NCBI RefSeq assembly: GCF_009688965.1 | Contig: NZ_AP021875.1 | Span: 1,116,001 to 1,180,000, forward strand | Reading direction: 5' to 3' | Length of the DNA: 64,000 nucleotides | Origin: Desulfosarcina widdelii | GTDB taxonomy: Bacteria; Desulfobacterota; Desulfobacteria; Desulfobacterales; Desulfosarcinaceae | Shown: positions 7,730 through 16,579 of the stretch, in pieces | Numbering within the stretch: the first letter of the stretch is position 1 | Layout: every line of letters starts with the position of its first letter | Position numbers and translations under genes: made by a program | Notes under the pieces: model-generated | What the model was told of the DNA's origin: nothing | The model's input: the letters and a program-made list of their open reading frames with translations, nothing else | The model's database searches: none

Positions 7730-8635
7730 ATGAAAAAAAATGCATCATCGAAAATCATCTTTGTCACTCTTTTAAGCGTTTTCATTATTGCCACCCCTAC
7801 AATGGCAGAAATGGAGGCAATGAGCGACAAGGCGATGGAATTAGTGACAGCCCAAAGCGGCTTCAGCGCGTTTTTTTGGGATATCAACTTCGATTGTCAG
7901 ATTGGATCTCTTCGCATTTACGACACGGATTCCGATCGTTCCACCGATCCTGACGCAGGGGTTCTGGAGTTTCAGAATTACACTGTTTTGAATGGGTACC
8001 TGAATACCGAAACCCAACCCGTCTCCTTCGATATTTTTTCAATCGAAGATGAAGCCCACCCCATGGATGGTCATTCGTATATGATGTGGACTGCTCTGGA
8101 TTGGCAGCAGAATATCAATTATGCAGTCGATCGATTTCTTTTCTGCGGACAGGACATCGGCAGCCTGTTTTTGGATGAAGTCCAGAAACCTTCATACTAC
8201 ATGATGATCGGATCCCATGGGTCCGGCATCGATTTCGAATACGGGATCGATCTTGACATCGGTGCGGCAACGTACCAATACAACGCTTCAGCAACCGATG
8301 GATCGTTTACACTGTCCAACATCACGTTGGCCCAAAATTTCAGTGACATGGACGATTTCGACATCGATGATAGCTCAACCTGGAATATTCCCACCGACGC
8401 CAGTCTGTGGGAAGCCAACGGACATTTTGTTATCGGGGACGTCGACAATGGCAATCCAGCCACGATAGACATCGGTTACAACACCACCGATAATTTTGGA
8501 GCGATGCGGATTTCACTTCCCATGGCGGGCAGCATCCGGGTGGAAAGCCTTGAATTTGGCAGCCGGAATTTCGGTCCTCTCGCCATCGACGGATTGCAGG
8601 TGCATCGATTGGACGTTTACCTGCTGACCAATTAA
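7730..8635 (+). CDS. Exported protein with TAQSG leader-like motif (3)
   Basis: Secreted protein of 301 residues related to its neighbours by its N-terminus. The signal peptide spans about 1-26 (IATPTMA-E), followed by EMEAMSDKAMELVTAQSG (27-44) and FSAFFWDINFDCQIGSLRIY. The GQ pair of the motif is AQ here. The rest contains many Asp, Gly and aromatic residues with alternating hydrophobics, compatible with an extended beta structure. It starts 119 bases after the preceding gene, past a strong hairpin, and has no clear ribosome site. Function unknown; same family as the genes at 5644, 6936 and 18457 by motif only. Confidence 0.75.
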   Translation: MKKNASSKIIFVTLLSVFIIATPTMAEMEAMSDKAMELVTAQSGFSAFFWDINFDCQIGSLRIYDTDSDRSTDPDAGVLEFQNYTVLNGYLNTETQPVSFDIFSIEDEAHPMDGHSYMMWTALDWQQNINYAVDRFLFCGQDIGSLFLDEVQKPSYYMMIGSHGSGIDFEYGIDLDIGAATYQYNASATDGSFTLSNITLAQNFSDMDDFDIDDSSTWNIPTDASLWEANGHFVIGDVDNGNPATIDIGYNTTDNFGAMRISLPMAGSIRVESLEFGSRNFGPLAIDGLQVHRLDVYLLTN

Positions 8636-8702
8636 CAGCTAAGAAGCATCAATCTTCATCGGCCTGAATACTTTGTACAACGTTCAACTTTTCAGAGATT
8701 TT

Positions 8703-10265
8703 ATGTTCTTAGACAAACCCGAGCAAAATCGAAAAAAAATTTCCCACCGTTTTTTATCAATTATCTGGAAAATGCCTCTCTTTCTCGAATTGAGTGCCCT
8801 TTTCCTTTTTTTCTTTTTCAGCCTCCACCCCGCATTGGCATCTGCACAATCCCGGCTCAACGAAACCGTCGTTCCTTTTGCCAATGCCGACCATGGAGAC
8901 TGGCAGATCCATCCCAAATCGTTACAGGTCAGCCGGAATTCAACTCAATTTTCGTGCGTCGCTAAGAAAAATTCTGAATATGCAGCGATTATAAACGGAA
9001 AACTCCAACGCCCTTTCAAGAAAATCGGCATGGGAACACCGATAATCAGCCCGAACGGGAAGCATGTGGCCTACACAGCCTATACGCAGGGCAAGTGGCA
9101 CATGATTATTGACGGGCAGATGCATTCCGGGTTCGATAACGCATCACCCCCCATGTTCAGCCCCGATTCAGATCACATGGCCTACGGCGTTCAGTATGGG
9201 AAAAAACAGGCGGTAGTACTGGACGGTAAGATAGGCCCTCACTTCGATGGCATACTGCTTAGACCCGGACAATTCAAATTCAGCCCCGATTCATCGAGGT
9301 TGGCTTACATTGTAGCCAAAGACGAAAAAATGGCATTGGTTGTAAACGGCAAGATGGATGATTCTTACGATGCCGTTGCAAAGCCTTCATTCAGCCCCGA
9401 CGGCAAGCGTCTGGCCTACACCTTGAAAAAGAAAGATCGGTGGCACGTTTCGGAAAACGGCAAGTTGGGACCTGGTTTCGATGCCGTGGATGTTCCTCTG
9501 TTCAGTCCTGATTCCAAGCATGTGGCCTATCTGGCCCAAAGCGGTCAAAAAATGCTGCTTGTCGTTGACGGCCAAAAAAACAGCCAATGGGATGCGGTGG
9601 CAAATCCCATTTACAGCCTGGACAGCAGGCGTCTCGCCTATGTGGGAGTCAATAAAAACAAATGGCTCATGGTAATTGACGGCGAAGACGGCGAGCGTTT
9701 CGACCGTATTGGTGCCTTTAAATTCAGCCCGGATTCCAAACGCATCGCCTACTCGGCCCAGGACGGTCACGAGTGGACAATGATCGTCGATGGTAAAAAA
9801 CAAGAAAGATTCGATATCGTTTCCATTCCGGTATTCAGCCCGGATTCTGCCACCTTTGCTTACGCAGCCAAAAAAAATGACCTTTGGAAAGTGGTGTTCA
9901 ACGGCATGCCTGGACCAGCTTACGACACGGTAACTATGCCCGCTTTCAGTCCGGACGGCAACCGCACGGTCTACATGGCCCAGAAATCTGACAAATGGAC
10001 AGTGGTTGTCGACGGCCAGGAAGGTCCATGGTTCGACGGCACTTCTCTGGCTACCTTCAGCCCGGATTCCAAGCATGTGGCCTATCTGGTCAAACGCGGA
10101 CAAGCCTGGTCCCTGGCTGTGGACGGCTTGCCTGGCGAGAAGCTGTTTATAGGCGGCGTCAAGGGCGCTGCCCTGGTGTTCGACAGCAAAACGCGTTTTC
10201 ATACCCTTGTGATGGGGGTGGATGGGCATGCGTTTGCACGGGTGGATGTGGAAATTGCGGAGTGA
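8703..10265 (+). CDS. Secreted PD40/WD40-like beta-propeller protein
   Basis: About 520 residues. After a hydrophobic export signal (MPLFLELSALFLFFFFSLHPALASA) the protein consists of a dozen or so repeats of roughly 40 residues, each carrying FSPDSKHVAYLAQ-like and VVDGKxxxxFD-like stretches. This is the PD40 (TolB-type) blade pattern. Propellers of this kind act as periplasmic protein-protein scaffolds (family knowledge). The open frame begins at a TTG at 8673; the ATG at 8703 is preferred, with another at 8774. It follows the third leader-motif gene by 67 bases and may be part of the same envelope system. Partner unknown. Confidence 0.8.
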   Translation: MFLDKPEQNRKKISHRFLSIIWKMPLFLELSALFLFFFFSLHPALASAQSRLNETVVPFANADHGDWQIHPKSLQVSRNSTQFSCVAKKNSEYAAIINGKLQRPFKKIGMGTPIISPNGKHVAYTAYTQGKWHMIIDGQMHSGFDNASPPMFSPDSDHMAYGVQYGKKQAVVLDGKIGPHFDGILLRPGQFKFSPDSSRLAYIVAKDEKMALVVNGKMDDSYDAVAKPSFSPDGKRLAYTLKKKDRWHVSENGKLGPGFDAVDVPLFSPDSKHVAYLAQSGQKMLLVVDGQKNSQWDAVANPIYSLDSRRLAYVGVNKNKWLMVIDGEDGERFDRIGAFKFSPDSKRIAYSAQDGHEWTMIVDGKKQERFDIVSIPVFSPDSATFAYAAKKNDLWKVVFNGMPGPAYDTVTMPAFSPDGNRTVYMAQKSDKWTVVVDGQEGPWFDGTSLATFSPDSKHVAYLVKRGQAWSLAVDGLPGEKLFIGGVKGAALVFDSKTRFHTLVMGVDGHAFARVDVEIAE

Positions 10266-10426
10266 TGATTGGTTCACCGCGGAGACGCAGAGGACGCAGA
10301 GATAAAATCGGTTGATATGTTTGATTGGTTGAATTGGTTTGTTGTTTGAGATTTGGAATTTGAAATTTATTTGTGATTTGGTGCTTGGAATTTGGGATTT
10401 CACCTAAGGCGCTTGGGGGATTTGAG
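10266..10426. repeat. Mosaic intergenic repeat
   Basis: Modules in order: GGTTCACCGCGGAGACGCAG with a second CGCAGAG copy (10271-10305), TTGATTGGTTGAATTGGTTT (10321-10340) and TTGAGATTTGGAATTTGAAA (10346-10365) with related copies up to the ribosome site of the next gene. Confidence 0.8.
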
Positions 10427-11173
10427 ATGAAAAGAGGATGGATGAAATTCGTTTTTATTGTGTTGCCTTTTCTGTTGATACCTTTTTCTGCATTGGCCGG
10501 TACCGTAGCAGAAGCCGACGCGCTGTACGATCAGGGCGGACTGGATAATTTTGGCAAAGCCATCGGAATTTACGAACAATTGCTGGAAGCCGCTCCCGGC
10601 GATTTCGATCTCAACTGGAAGTGTGCCCGTGCCTACCGCGAGTATGGCGAAACGGCCAAAAAGCAGGAAGTGGAAGGTTGGAAGGATATCTGCAAGGAAT
10701 ATGGCAAGAAAGGCATGCATTACGCCGCCAAGGCCCGGGAGATCAATCCCGATCACCCGGCAGGACACTATTATTACGGGCTAAGTGTGGGGATCTACTC
10801 CGACGGCACCGGCATCCTGACCGCCTTGAAGGAAGGGTTGAAGGACAAAACCCAGAGCAGCTTCGAAAAGGCCTATGAACTGGACAAGATGTACGAGGAC
10901 GCCGGTAGCATCCTGGCCCTGGGCCGCTTCTGGGCGGTGTTGCCCTGGCCCCTGGCTAGCAAGAAAAAATCCCTGGCCTACTATCGCGAATACCAGAAGA
11001 CGCCCTATTTCCAGCAACGCGACGAGGGCAAAATCTATCTGGCAGAGTTGCTCATCGACAAGGGCGGCAAGGATAACAAGGCCGAGGCCAAACAGATACT
11101 GGAGCAGGCAGTGCAAACCGACGACGCTTATTTTAAGGCGTGGGCCAAACGGCTGATGGTCAAAGTACAATAG
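10427..11173 (+). CDS. Exported TPR protein, possibly TatT-like
   Basis: About 248 residues from the ATG at 10427, which has GGGGA upstream; the open frame before it is repeat DNA. A signal peptide (about 1-24, FSALAG) precedes TPR-like helices: AIGIYEQLLEAAPGDFDLNWKCARAYREYG, then YAAKAREINPDHPAGHYYYGLSVG, and FEKAYELDKMYEDAGSILALGRFWAVLPWPLASKKKSLAYYREYQ. The last part recalls the TatT-like family seen at 2767, without a lipobox. No TRAP genes adjoin it. It may be a periplasmic scaffold for the neighbouring envelope genes; the function is not known. Confidence 0.75.
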   Translation: MKRGWMKFVFIVLPFLLIPFSALAGTVAEADALYDQGGLDNFGKAIGIYEQLLEAAPGDFDLNWKCARAYREYGETAKKQEVEGWKDICKEYGKKGMHYAAKAREINPDHPAGHYYYGLSVGIYSDGTGILTALKEGLKDKTQSSFEKAYELDKMYEDAGSILALGRFWAVLPWPLASKKKSLAYYREYQKTPYFQQRDEGKIYLAELLIDKGGKDNKAEAKQILEQAVQTDDAYFKAWAKRLMVKVQ

Positions 11174-11230
11174 GTCGTGCCCATCCACAAATGGCCAATT
11201 TGCCCGAGATCTTAGATAGAAACAGGATAG

Positions 11231-11300
11231 CGTGGGAGCGGCTTCCAGCCGCGATAAATCTGAGGCTATGTTAAAATCGCGGCTGGAAGCCGCTCCCACG
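11231..11300. repeat. Perfect 25-base-arm palindrome (REP-like)
   Basis: CGTGGGAGCGGCTTCCAGCC plus GCGAT (11231-11255) is repeated exactly in inverted orientation at 11276-11300, with a 20-base loop. It lies 58 bases after the TPR gene. It could act as a transcript-end stem or be a mobile palindrome of REP type; no T-run follows, so a classic terminator is doubtful. Confidence 0.85.
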
Positions 11301-11394
11301 TATACTTGCAGCTGTTCAGACAAACAGGGACCCAAGCATTTTTAACCGAGAACGAAACTTTTATTTGCTAAAGTGAACACTGTTAAAAACTATG

Positions 11395-11760
11395 TTCCTG
11401 ATTTGCGATGTGTGATATGGGGGTTGGGATTTGTGATCTGAGGCATGAGATCTGAGATATGGGATATGAAATTATAGATATCACCGCAGAGGCTCAGAGG
11501 ACGCAGAGATATAAACGGTTGATTGGTTAGATCAATTCGTTGGTTTGTTGAATTGGTTGATTGGTTTGCAGCCGCAGGCTTGCCTGGCAACCTATCCGTG
11601 TTGATCCGTGTCCTATAAACGCCTCTGCGATCTCTGCGCCTCGAGCGAAGCGGGCGGTGAGTTTTAAGATTTTGATCTGGTTTGAGATTTGATCATTGTC
11701 ATTTGGAATTTATTTGAGATTTGGTGCTTGTGATTTGTAATTTTTTGGCTTCCGCGGAGA
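11395..11760. repeat. Mosaic intergenic repeats
   Basis: This gap holds all modules once: GATTTGCGATGTGTGATATG (11401-11420) and similar, ATCACCGCAGAGGCTCAGAG (11480-11499), GATTGGTTAGATCAATTCGT (11521-11540) and related TTGGTT runs, a CAGCCGCAGGCTTGC palindrome (11570-11584), TATCCGTGTTGATCCGTGTC (11592-11611) plus CTATAAA, then CTCTGCGATCTCTGCGCCTC (11621-11640) and a last GATTTGAGATTTGATC stretch. No gene is seen. Confidence 0.8.
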
Positions 11761-11784
11761 GAATGAACTCGCAGAAAGTCACCA

Positions 11785-11895
11785 GACTTGTCATTCCCGC
11801 GCAGGCGGGAATCTACAACTATCTGAAAGTACTGGATTCCCGCCTTCGCGGGAATGACATCAATGGACCAAATTAGACTTTTTGCGATTTCATCA
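11785..11895 (+). repeat. MITE-like element, copy 2 (variant)
   Basis: CTTGTCATTCCCGCGCAGGC begins a left half that is mirrored by GGATTCCCGCCTTCGCGGGA followed by ATGACAT; both halves are short palindromes. The right border reads AGACTTTTTGCGATTTCATC, like the other copies (TTTTTACG...TCATCAA). It ends about 30 bases before the C39 peptidase gene. Confidence 0.75.
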
Positions 11896-11923
11896 TAATT
11901 AAAGGGATTCACTAAACCGAACT

Positions 11924-12667
11924 ATGCACGTACTGGCCGCATTCGTTATCATCATCGCACTCTACTCGGGCTTTCACCCCATCAACGATGCCCCGAAGAA
12001 CGAGCTGACGGTCACCACCGACGGTGCTGACCGGGTCAAGATGCGCGATACGGTCACCCCCCTGGAAGACCTGAAAAATCAAAATGTGGTCAAACAGACT
12101 TACGACTATTCCTGCGGGTCGGCGGCACTGGCCACCCTGCTCAACTTTCATTTCGGCGAAGACTTCGACGAACGCCAGGTAATCCAGGGATTGCTGCGCC
12201 ACGGCGACAGCGAAAAAATCGCCCAACGGCGGGCCTTTTCCCTGCTAGACATGAAGCGTTTCGTGGCCGTTCTGGGCTACAAAGGGGTGGGCTACAAGGC
12301 CGAGTATGAAGATTTGACCACCCTGGACGGTCCCTGCATTCTGCCCATCAAGATATTCGGCTACCGCCATTTCGCCGTTTTTCGCGGGATTTACAAGGAC
12401 CATGTCTTTCTGGCCGATCCGTGGCGGGGCAACATCAGCTTCACCAAGGACGAGTTTCTGGAGAAGTGGTACCAGAACGTGATTTTCATCGTCTACCCGG
12501 AAGGGGCGCGGGAAGTCGGTCTGCTGAGCCTCCGGGAGGGCGACTTGCGCTTCATTGACGAAGACGATGCCCGGAAGATTATTTTCGATCCGGCTCTGGA
12601 TGTTAAGCCGCCGGTGGATCGGTGGATCGATGATCGGCCGGGGGAGCGGCAGGTTTATAGAAGATAG
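11924..12667 (+). CDS. C39 family cysteine peptidase, FapD-like
   Basis: Exported peptidase of 247 residues. A hydrophobic N-terminus (1-17) anchors or exports it. The C39 catalytic set is visible: Gln58 and Cys64 in QTYDYSCGSAALATLL, His149 in FGYRHFAVFRG and Asp165 in LADPWRGN. There is no ABC transporter fused to it, unlike bacteriocin exporters; stand-alone periplasmic C39 proteins such as FapD work with an outer-membrane barrel (established for the Pseudomonas Fap system). The next gene is such a barrel, 194 bases on. Likely job: cut double-glycine-like leaders of secreted proteins. The four motif-bearing proteins nearby are candidate substrates, which is inference. Confidence 0.86.
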   Translation: MHVLAAFVIIIALYSGFHPINDAPKNELTVTTDGADRVKMRDTVTPLEDLKNQNVVKQTYDYSCGSAALATLLNFHFGEDFDERQVIQGLLRHGDSEKIAQRRAFSLLDMKRFVAVLGYKGVGYKAEYEDLTTLDGPCILPIKIFGYRHFAVFRGIYKDHVFLADPWRGNISFTKDEFLEKWYQNVIFIVYPEGAREVGLLSLREGDLRFIDEDDARKIIFDPALDVKPPVDRWIDDRPGERQVYRR

Positions 12668-12840
12668 GGTTCACCGCAGAGGCGCAGAGGACGCAGAGAT
12701 AAAACCGGTTGATTTGTTTGATTGGTTGAATTGGTTTTCAGCCGCAGGCTTGCAGAACATCCCATCCGCGTTCATCTGTGTTAATCCGCGTCCTATAAAA
12801 TTTCTGCGAACTCTGCGTCTCTGCGGTTATTATCATTTGA
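12668..12840. repeat. Mosaic intergenic repeat
   Basis: A complete unit: GGTTCACCGCAGAGGCGCAG followed by AGGACGCAGAG (12668-12698), TTGATTTGTTTGATTGGTTG (12710-12729), CAGCCGCAGGCTTGC (12739-12753), the ATCCGCGTTCATCTGTG...TCCTATAAAA module (12765-12801) and the inverted CTCTGCGTCTCTGCGGTTAT (12813-12832). It separates the C39 gene from the barrel gene. Confidence 0.85.
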
Positions 12841-12861
12841 AGTGAAAAGGTATTGCTTACT

Positions 12862-14337
12862 ATGGTTAAAATGAGAACTTTTTTTGCCGTCACAATCATA
12901 TTGACTCTTTTTTGCACCAGCGCTTTTGGCCAGGATACGACCTACACCGTCCAGGTGGCCGCCTGCGAACGGCTCGACAGTGCGGAAAGCATCGTCAAGG
13001 ACCTGGAAGCCAAGGGGTACTCTCCGTACATCAAGGAAACCGCAGACCAGAACGGTAAAACGTGGTTTATCGTCCGTCTGGAAGACTTTTCCTTGAAGGG
13101 AGCGGCCGAAGCGTCAGCCAGCGAATTCAACGCCGACACCGGTTCGACGGCAGTGGTTACGACAACTGCTGCGGCTGAGCCAGCACAACCGGTTGCCGAA
13201 ACAGAAGCGGTATCGCCCTCCCCTTCCCCACAGGAAGTTGCCAAGCCATCCGAACCGAAACCGGTGGTTGTTCCGCCGGCCCCGGCCCCGCCCTCCCAAC
13301 CGGCAGTTGCCCAGCCCACCGAACAGGCCCCGGCCGTGATGGCGATTGACGAGCCGCCTCAGTCGGACCGCCGGATGGACGAACTCCAGAAGGAACTGGA
13401 ATCGCTGCAGGAAGAGATGAAGCAGATCCGGGAGCAGCAGGAAGCCCGCCGAAAGCTGGAGATCACCGAGGACGAGAAAGCCGCCAAGGAAAAAGAGATC
13501 CTGCAGGCCGCCGGCCGCGAATACACGACCATGAAAAGCAACACCTTGGGATTGGAACTCAATTTCAATTACCAGTATTACTCCTACGATGTGATCACCC
13601 AGGCAACAGAAGTCGAACAGCACGCCAACCACAATCTTACCAGCTCCATTTTCACCGAGTACGCAGTGCTGGACAACATGACCCTGAACCTCAACGTTCC
13701 CTTTTCCTACAAGTGGGACAACACCGGCACGGACGTTGCCAAGGAAGTGACCGATCTGGGTGATGTCTCCGTCGGCTTCCAGTACCAGCCCTTGCGCTCA
13801 GGCGGCACGCTTCCCACTACCATCCTGTTCGGCAGCTTCACTTTCGACATGGGACGCAGTCCCTACGAAATCAACGTCGACAAAGACCTGGCCACGGGCA
13901 ACGGGTATTACTCGGCCGCCGCCGGCCTTTCCATGAGCAAGACCATCGACCCGATCATCGCCTTCGGAAATGTGAGCTACAACTATACGTTCAAGGCGGA
14001 AAGTCTTAACCAGCCTCGCAACGGCCTGACCTTGAGGGAAGTCGATCCGGGGGATTCCATCAGTGGCACCCTGGGGATGGGATTCGCCCTTTCCTACAAC
14101 GTCTCCATGAACTTCAGCTACCAGTATACCTATCGCTTCAGTTCCACCTACACCTGGGAGGAAATCGCCGATACCTACAGCGGCAGCCAGACCCAGTCGA
14201 TGCTTTACATCGGCACCGGATGGCGCTTCACGCCCAAGACCTCGCTGAACATGAAGGTAGGCATTGGATTGACGGACGAGGACCCGGACTTTGTGGTCAG
14301 CTTCCGGTTGCCGTTTGAGTTCGATCTGAGTGACTGA
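12862..14337 (+). CDS. SPOR/coiled-coil outer-membrane barrel, FapF-like
   Basis: About 491 residues. The order is a signal peptide (1-23, TSAFG), a SPOR-like domain (about 26-85; YTVQVAACERLDSAESIVKD), a Pro/Ala-rich linker (about 115-165), a coiled coil (about 170-215; MDELQKELESLQEEMKQIRE) and a beta-barrel of alternating strands to the C-terminus. The barrel includes TLGLELNFNYQYYSYD and FVVSFRLPFEFDLSD. Coiled coil plus barrel next to a C39 peptidase is the layout of FapF, the outer-membrane pore of functional amyloid export (family knowledge). The SPOR domain is an addition and may bind peptidoglycan. The frame opens at a TTG at 12853, but the ATG at 12862 is chosen. Confidence 0.82.
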   Translation: MVKMRTFFAVTIILTLFCTSAFGQDTTYTVQVAACERLDSAESIVKDLEAKGYSPYIKETADQNGKTWFIVRLEDFSLKGAAEASASEFNADTGSTAVVTTTAAAEPAQPVAETEAVSPSPSPQEVAKPSEPKPVVVPPAPAPPSQPAVAQPTEQAPAVMAIDEPPQSDRRMDELQKELESLQEEMKQIREQQEARRKLEITEDEKAAKEKEILQAAGREYTTMKSNTLGLELNFNYQYYSYDVITQATEVEQHANHNLTSSIFTEYAVLDNMTLNLNVPFSYKWDNTGTDVAKEVTDLGDVSVGFQYQPLRSGGTLPTTILFGSFTFDMGRSPYEINVDKDLATGNGYYSAAAGLSMSKTIDPIIAFGNVSYNYTFKAESLNQPRNGLTLREVDPGDSISGTLGMGFALSYNVSMNFSYQYTYRFSSTYTWEEIADTYSGSQTQSMLYIGTGWRFTPKTSLNMKVGIGLTDEDPDFVVSFRLPFEFDLSD

Positions 14338-14575
14338 GTGGGGTTTGGGATGTGAGATGGGAGATATGGGATTTGGGATAGCACCGCAGAGGCGCAGAGG
14401 GCGTGGAGTTTTAAGCGGTTAGTTTGTTTGATTGGTTGAGTTAGTTGAATTGGTTTGTAGAAAGATTGGATGTGAGATCTGGGATATGAGACTTGTGATG
14501 TCAGTGCTGATTTGTGATTTGGAGTTTGGAATTTATTTGTGATTTGGAATTTGTGATTTTACCGAATGGGTTGAA
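14338..14575. repeat. Mosaic intergenic repeat
   Basis: Contains GGGATGTGAGATGGGAGATA (14347-14366), CACCGCAGAGGCGCAGAGGG (14382-14401), TTGTTTGATTGGTTGAGTTA (14424-14443), GAGATCTGGGATATGAGACT (14473-14492) and three GATTTGGAATTT-like copies up to 14560. No gene is seen. Confidence 0.8.
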
Positions 14576-14604
14576 ACCTGGGCTGTACGAGTTGAGATGG
14601 CGAT

Positions 14605-16323
14605 ATGGGTGTGAAAGCGGCGGTTAAAGCGAACGGGTTGATCATGGCGATTGTTTGGATGCTGATCACAGCCGCACCATATGCGTACGCCGCCTTCCAC
14701 GAACAATTGGCCATCGACACCGTAGCCATTTCCCTGGCCAACACCGTCACCGCCCGGCCGCCGGGCCACGCCTCCATCCATTACAACCCGGCCGGGTTGT
14801 CCCAATTGCCCGACGGCAAGTATTTTTCCAACGGCCTGACCGTCCCCGTCATCGAAAAGACTTCCTCCTTTAGTCAGGACCCCGACTTCGAAGGATTTCT
14901 GGGGGGATTCAAGGACGATCCCGTAGACGGCAAGAGCGGCACCAGCAGCAGCGGCCGCATGTACCTCCCCTTTTACAACGACACCATCGATTTTCTCTTC
15001 GCCCCGACCTTAGGCCTTTCCTACCGTAAGCCCGGTTCCAAATGGACCTTTGCCGTTGGCCAATACGCGCCCTTTGCCGTGGGTCTGGTCCACGGAGACG
15101 AAGGCGACCCTTCGGTTTACGGCGGCAAGTCGGTTTACCAGCAGCACCTGGTTTACATCGCCCCGGCGGTCAGTTTTCAGATGACCCCCACCTTTTCCGT
15201 GGGCCTGACCGTCGGTCTGGGCCAGACCGCCATGGGGGCCGAGGTGGACATGCGTGCCCCCAACGACATGGTGGCCCTGACCAAGGTGTTGGGCGATGCC
15301 ACTGCGGGGCTGGAGATTCCCATTCTCTCCGAACTGACCCTGCCTCCACCCTGGTTCGGCGGCGGCATCGGCCCCTACAGTCAGGTGGCCAGTCTGGACA
15401 TGAGCCTCCGGGACGACTTTTCCCCCAACTACAACGTGGGGCTGTTATGGGAGCCATGGGAATGGCTGGCCTTCGGGGTTTGCTATCAAAGCGAAATCAA
15501 AACCCAGCTTACCGGTAACTATCGGATCGATTACAGCGAAGACTGGCAGCGCATGGTCAACTGGTTCGGCAGTTCCCCGTTGCTGGTCATCACTTCGGGG
15601 GTGTTCGATTTGCCCATGACCCCTGTTTCCCACCAGGCGGGGACGGTGACCAGCCAGATTACCTTTCCCCAGCGAGCCCAGTTCGGCATCAAGATCAAAC
15701 CCTTCAGCCGTCTGAGCCTCATGGCCGACCTTCACTGGGCCGATTGGTCGGTGCTCAAGGAAGACAAGTTCATATTCGACCAGGACATCCAGCTCCTTCG
15801 GCTGGTCAAGATGCTGGGCTACACCGGCGGCAACGACACCATGGTGCTGACAAGAAATTTCAAGGATACCTGGCACTGGAGCGTGGGCCTCGAATACGAC
15901 ATCCTGGACTGGCTGACCTTCCGCTGCGGCTACGAAAAACGCGAAACCTCGGTCCAGCCGGAGCTGTTCGACCTGATGTACGCCCTGCCAGACCTGGAAA
16001 ATTTCGGCACCGGCTTCGGCATCAAACTGAAAAACGGAATGACCATCGACATCGCCGCCGGATACGTGATCAACGAAAGCTATGCAGTGCCCAACAACAC
16101 CAGCACCAACATGAATTCGACGGTTTTCACCAACCCCGTCTACAATCCCTACGCCGGCCTGGATTATGAACAAAAAACAGTCACTTACATGGGATCGTTC
16201 AAACTCTCCATGCCCACCCATGTGATGGCCGAGATGCTCCACCATCAGCTGGAAACGATCAAACACATCTTTTCCTACCTGAATCCTTTCAGCAAAAGGG
16301 ATGGTGATTCCTCACACGAGTAG
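14605..16323 (+). CDS. OmpP1/FadL-type outer-membrane transport protein
   Basis: Outer-membrane barrel of 572 residues of the FadL/TodX family, which lets hydrophobic compounds such as long-chain fatty acids or hydrocarbons enter (family knowledge). The signal peptide ends near residue 31 (ITAAPYAYA-AF). The mature start has the FadL-like plug motif NTVTARPPGHASIHYNPAGLS, with the NPA box typical of the family. The middle carries SFQMTPTFSVGLTVGLGQTAM and the rest alternates amphipathic strands. It follows the FapF-like gene by 267 bases of repeats, so co-transcription is uncertain. The last 40 residues (AEMLHHQLETIKHIFSYLNPF) extend past the barrel. Confidence 0.88.
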   Translation: MGVKAAVKANGLIMAIVWMLITAAPYAYAAFHEQLAIDTVAISLANTVTARPPGHASIHYNPAGLSQLPDGKYFSNGLTVPVIEKTSSFSQDPDFEGFLGGFKDDPVDGKSGTSSSGRMYLPFYNDTIDFLFAPTLGLSYRKPGSKWTFAVGQYAPFAVGLVHGDEGDPSVYGGKSVYQQHLVYIAPAVSFQMTPTFSVGLTVGLGQTAMGAEVDMRAPNDMVALTKVLGDATAGLEIPILSELTLPPPWFGGGIGPYSQVASLDMSLRDDFSPNYNVGLLWEPWEWLAFGVCYQSEIKTQLTGNYRIDYSEDWQRMVNWFGSSPLLVITSGVFDLPMTPVSHQAGTVTSQITFPQRAQFGIKIKPFSRLSLMADLHWADWSVLKEDKFIFDQDIQLLRLVKMLGYTGGNDTMVLTRNFKDTWHWSVGLEYDILDWLTFRCGYEKRETSVQPELFDLMYALPDLENFGTGFGIKLKNGMTIDIAAGYVINESYAVPNNTSTNMNSTVFTNPVYNPYAGLDYEQKTVTYMGSFKLSMPTHVMAEMLHHQLETIKHIFSYLNPFSKRDGDSSHE

Positions 16324-16371
16324 CTTCATCTTACCAAGCTATTTCTCGTGATTTATGTCGCAATCGAATCT

Positions 16372-16578
16372 ATTCGGATATGGGATTTGAGATCTGAGAT
16401 GTGGGATATAGGAACATCCTGAAAAAGTTTATTATTCACCGCAGAAACGCAGAGATAAAAGCGGTTGTTTGAGTTGGTTGGTTAGATTGGTTGAATTCGT
16501 TAGTTGGTTTTCAAGCCGCAGGCTTGTGTAAGAACTTATCCGCGTTCATCCGCGTTGATCCGTGTCCTATAAAATTTT
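16372..16578. repeat. Mosaic intergenic repeat between convergent genes
   Basis: Modules GGATTTGAGATCTGAGATGT (16382-16401), ATTCACCGCAGAAACGCAGA (16434-16453), GTTGGTTGGTTAGATTGGTT (16473-16492), a CAAGCCGCAGGCTTG palindrome (16512-16526) and TATCCGCGTTCATCCGCGTT (16537-16556) continuing to TCCTATAAAA. It occupies the space between convergent genes. Confidence 0.8.
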
Positions 16579-16579
16579 A

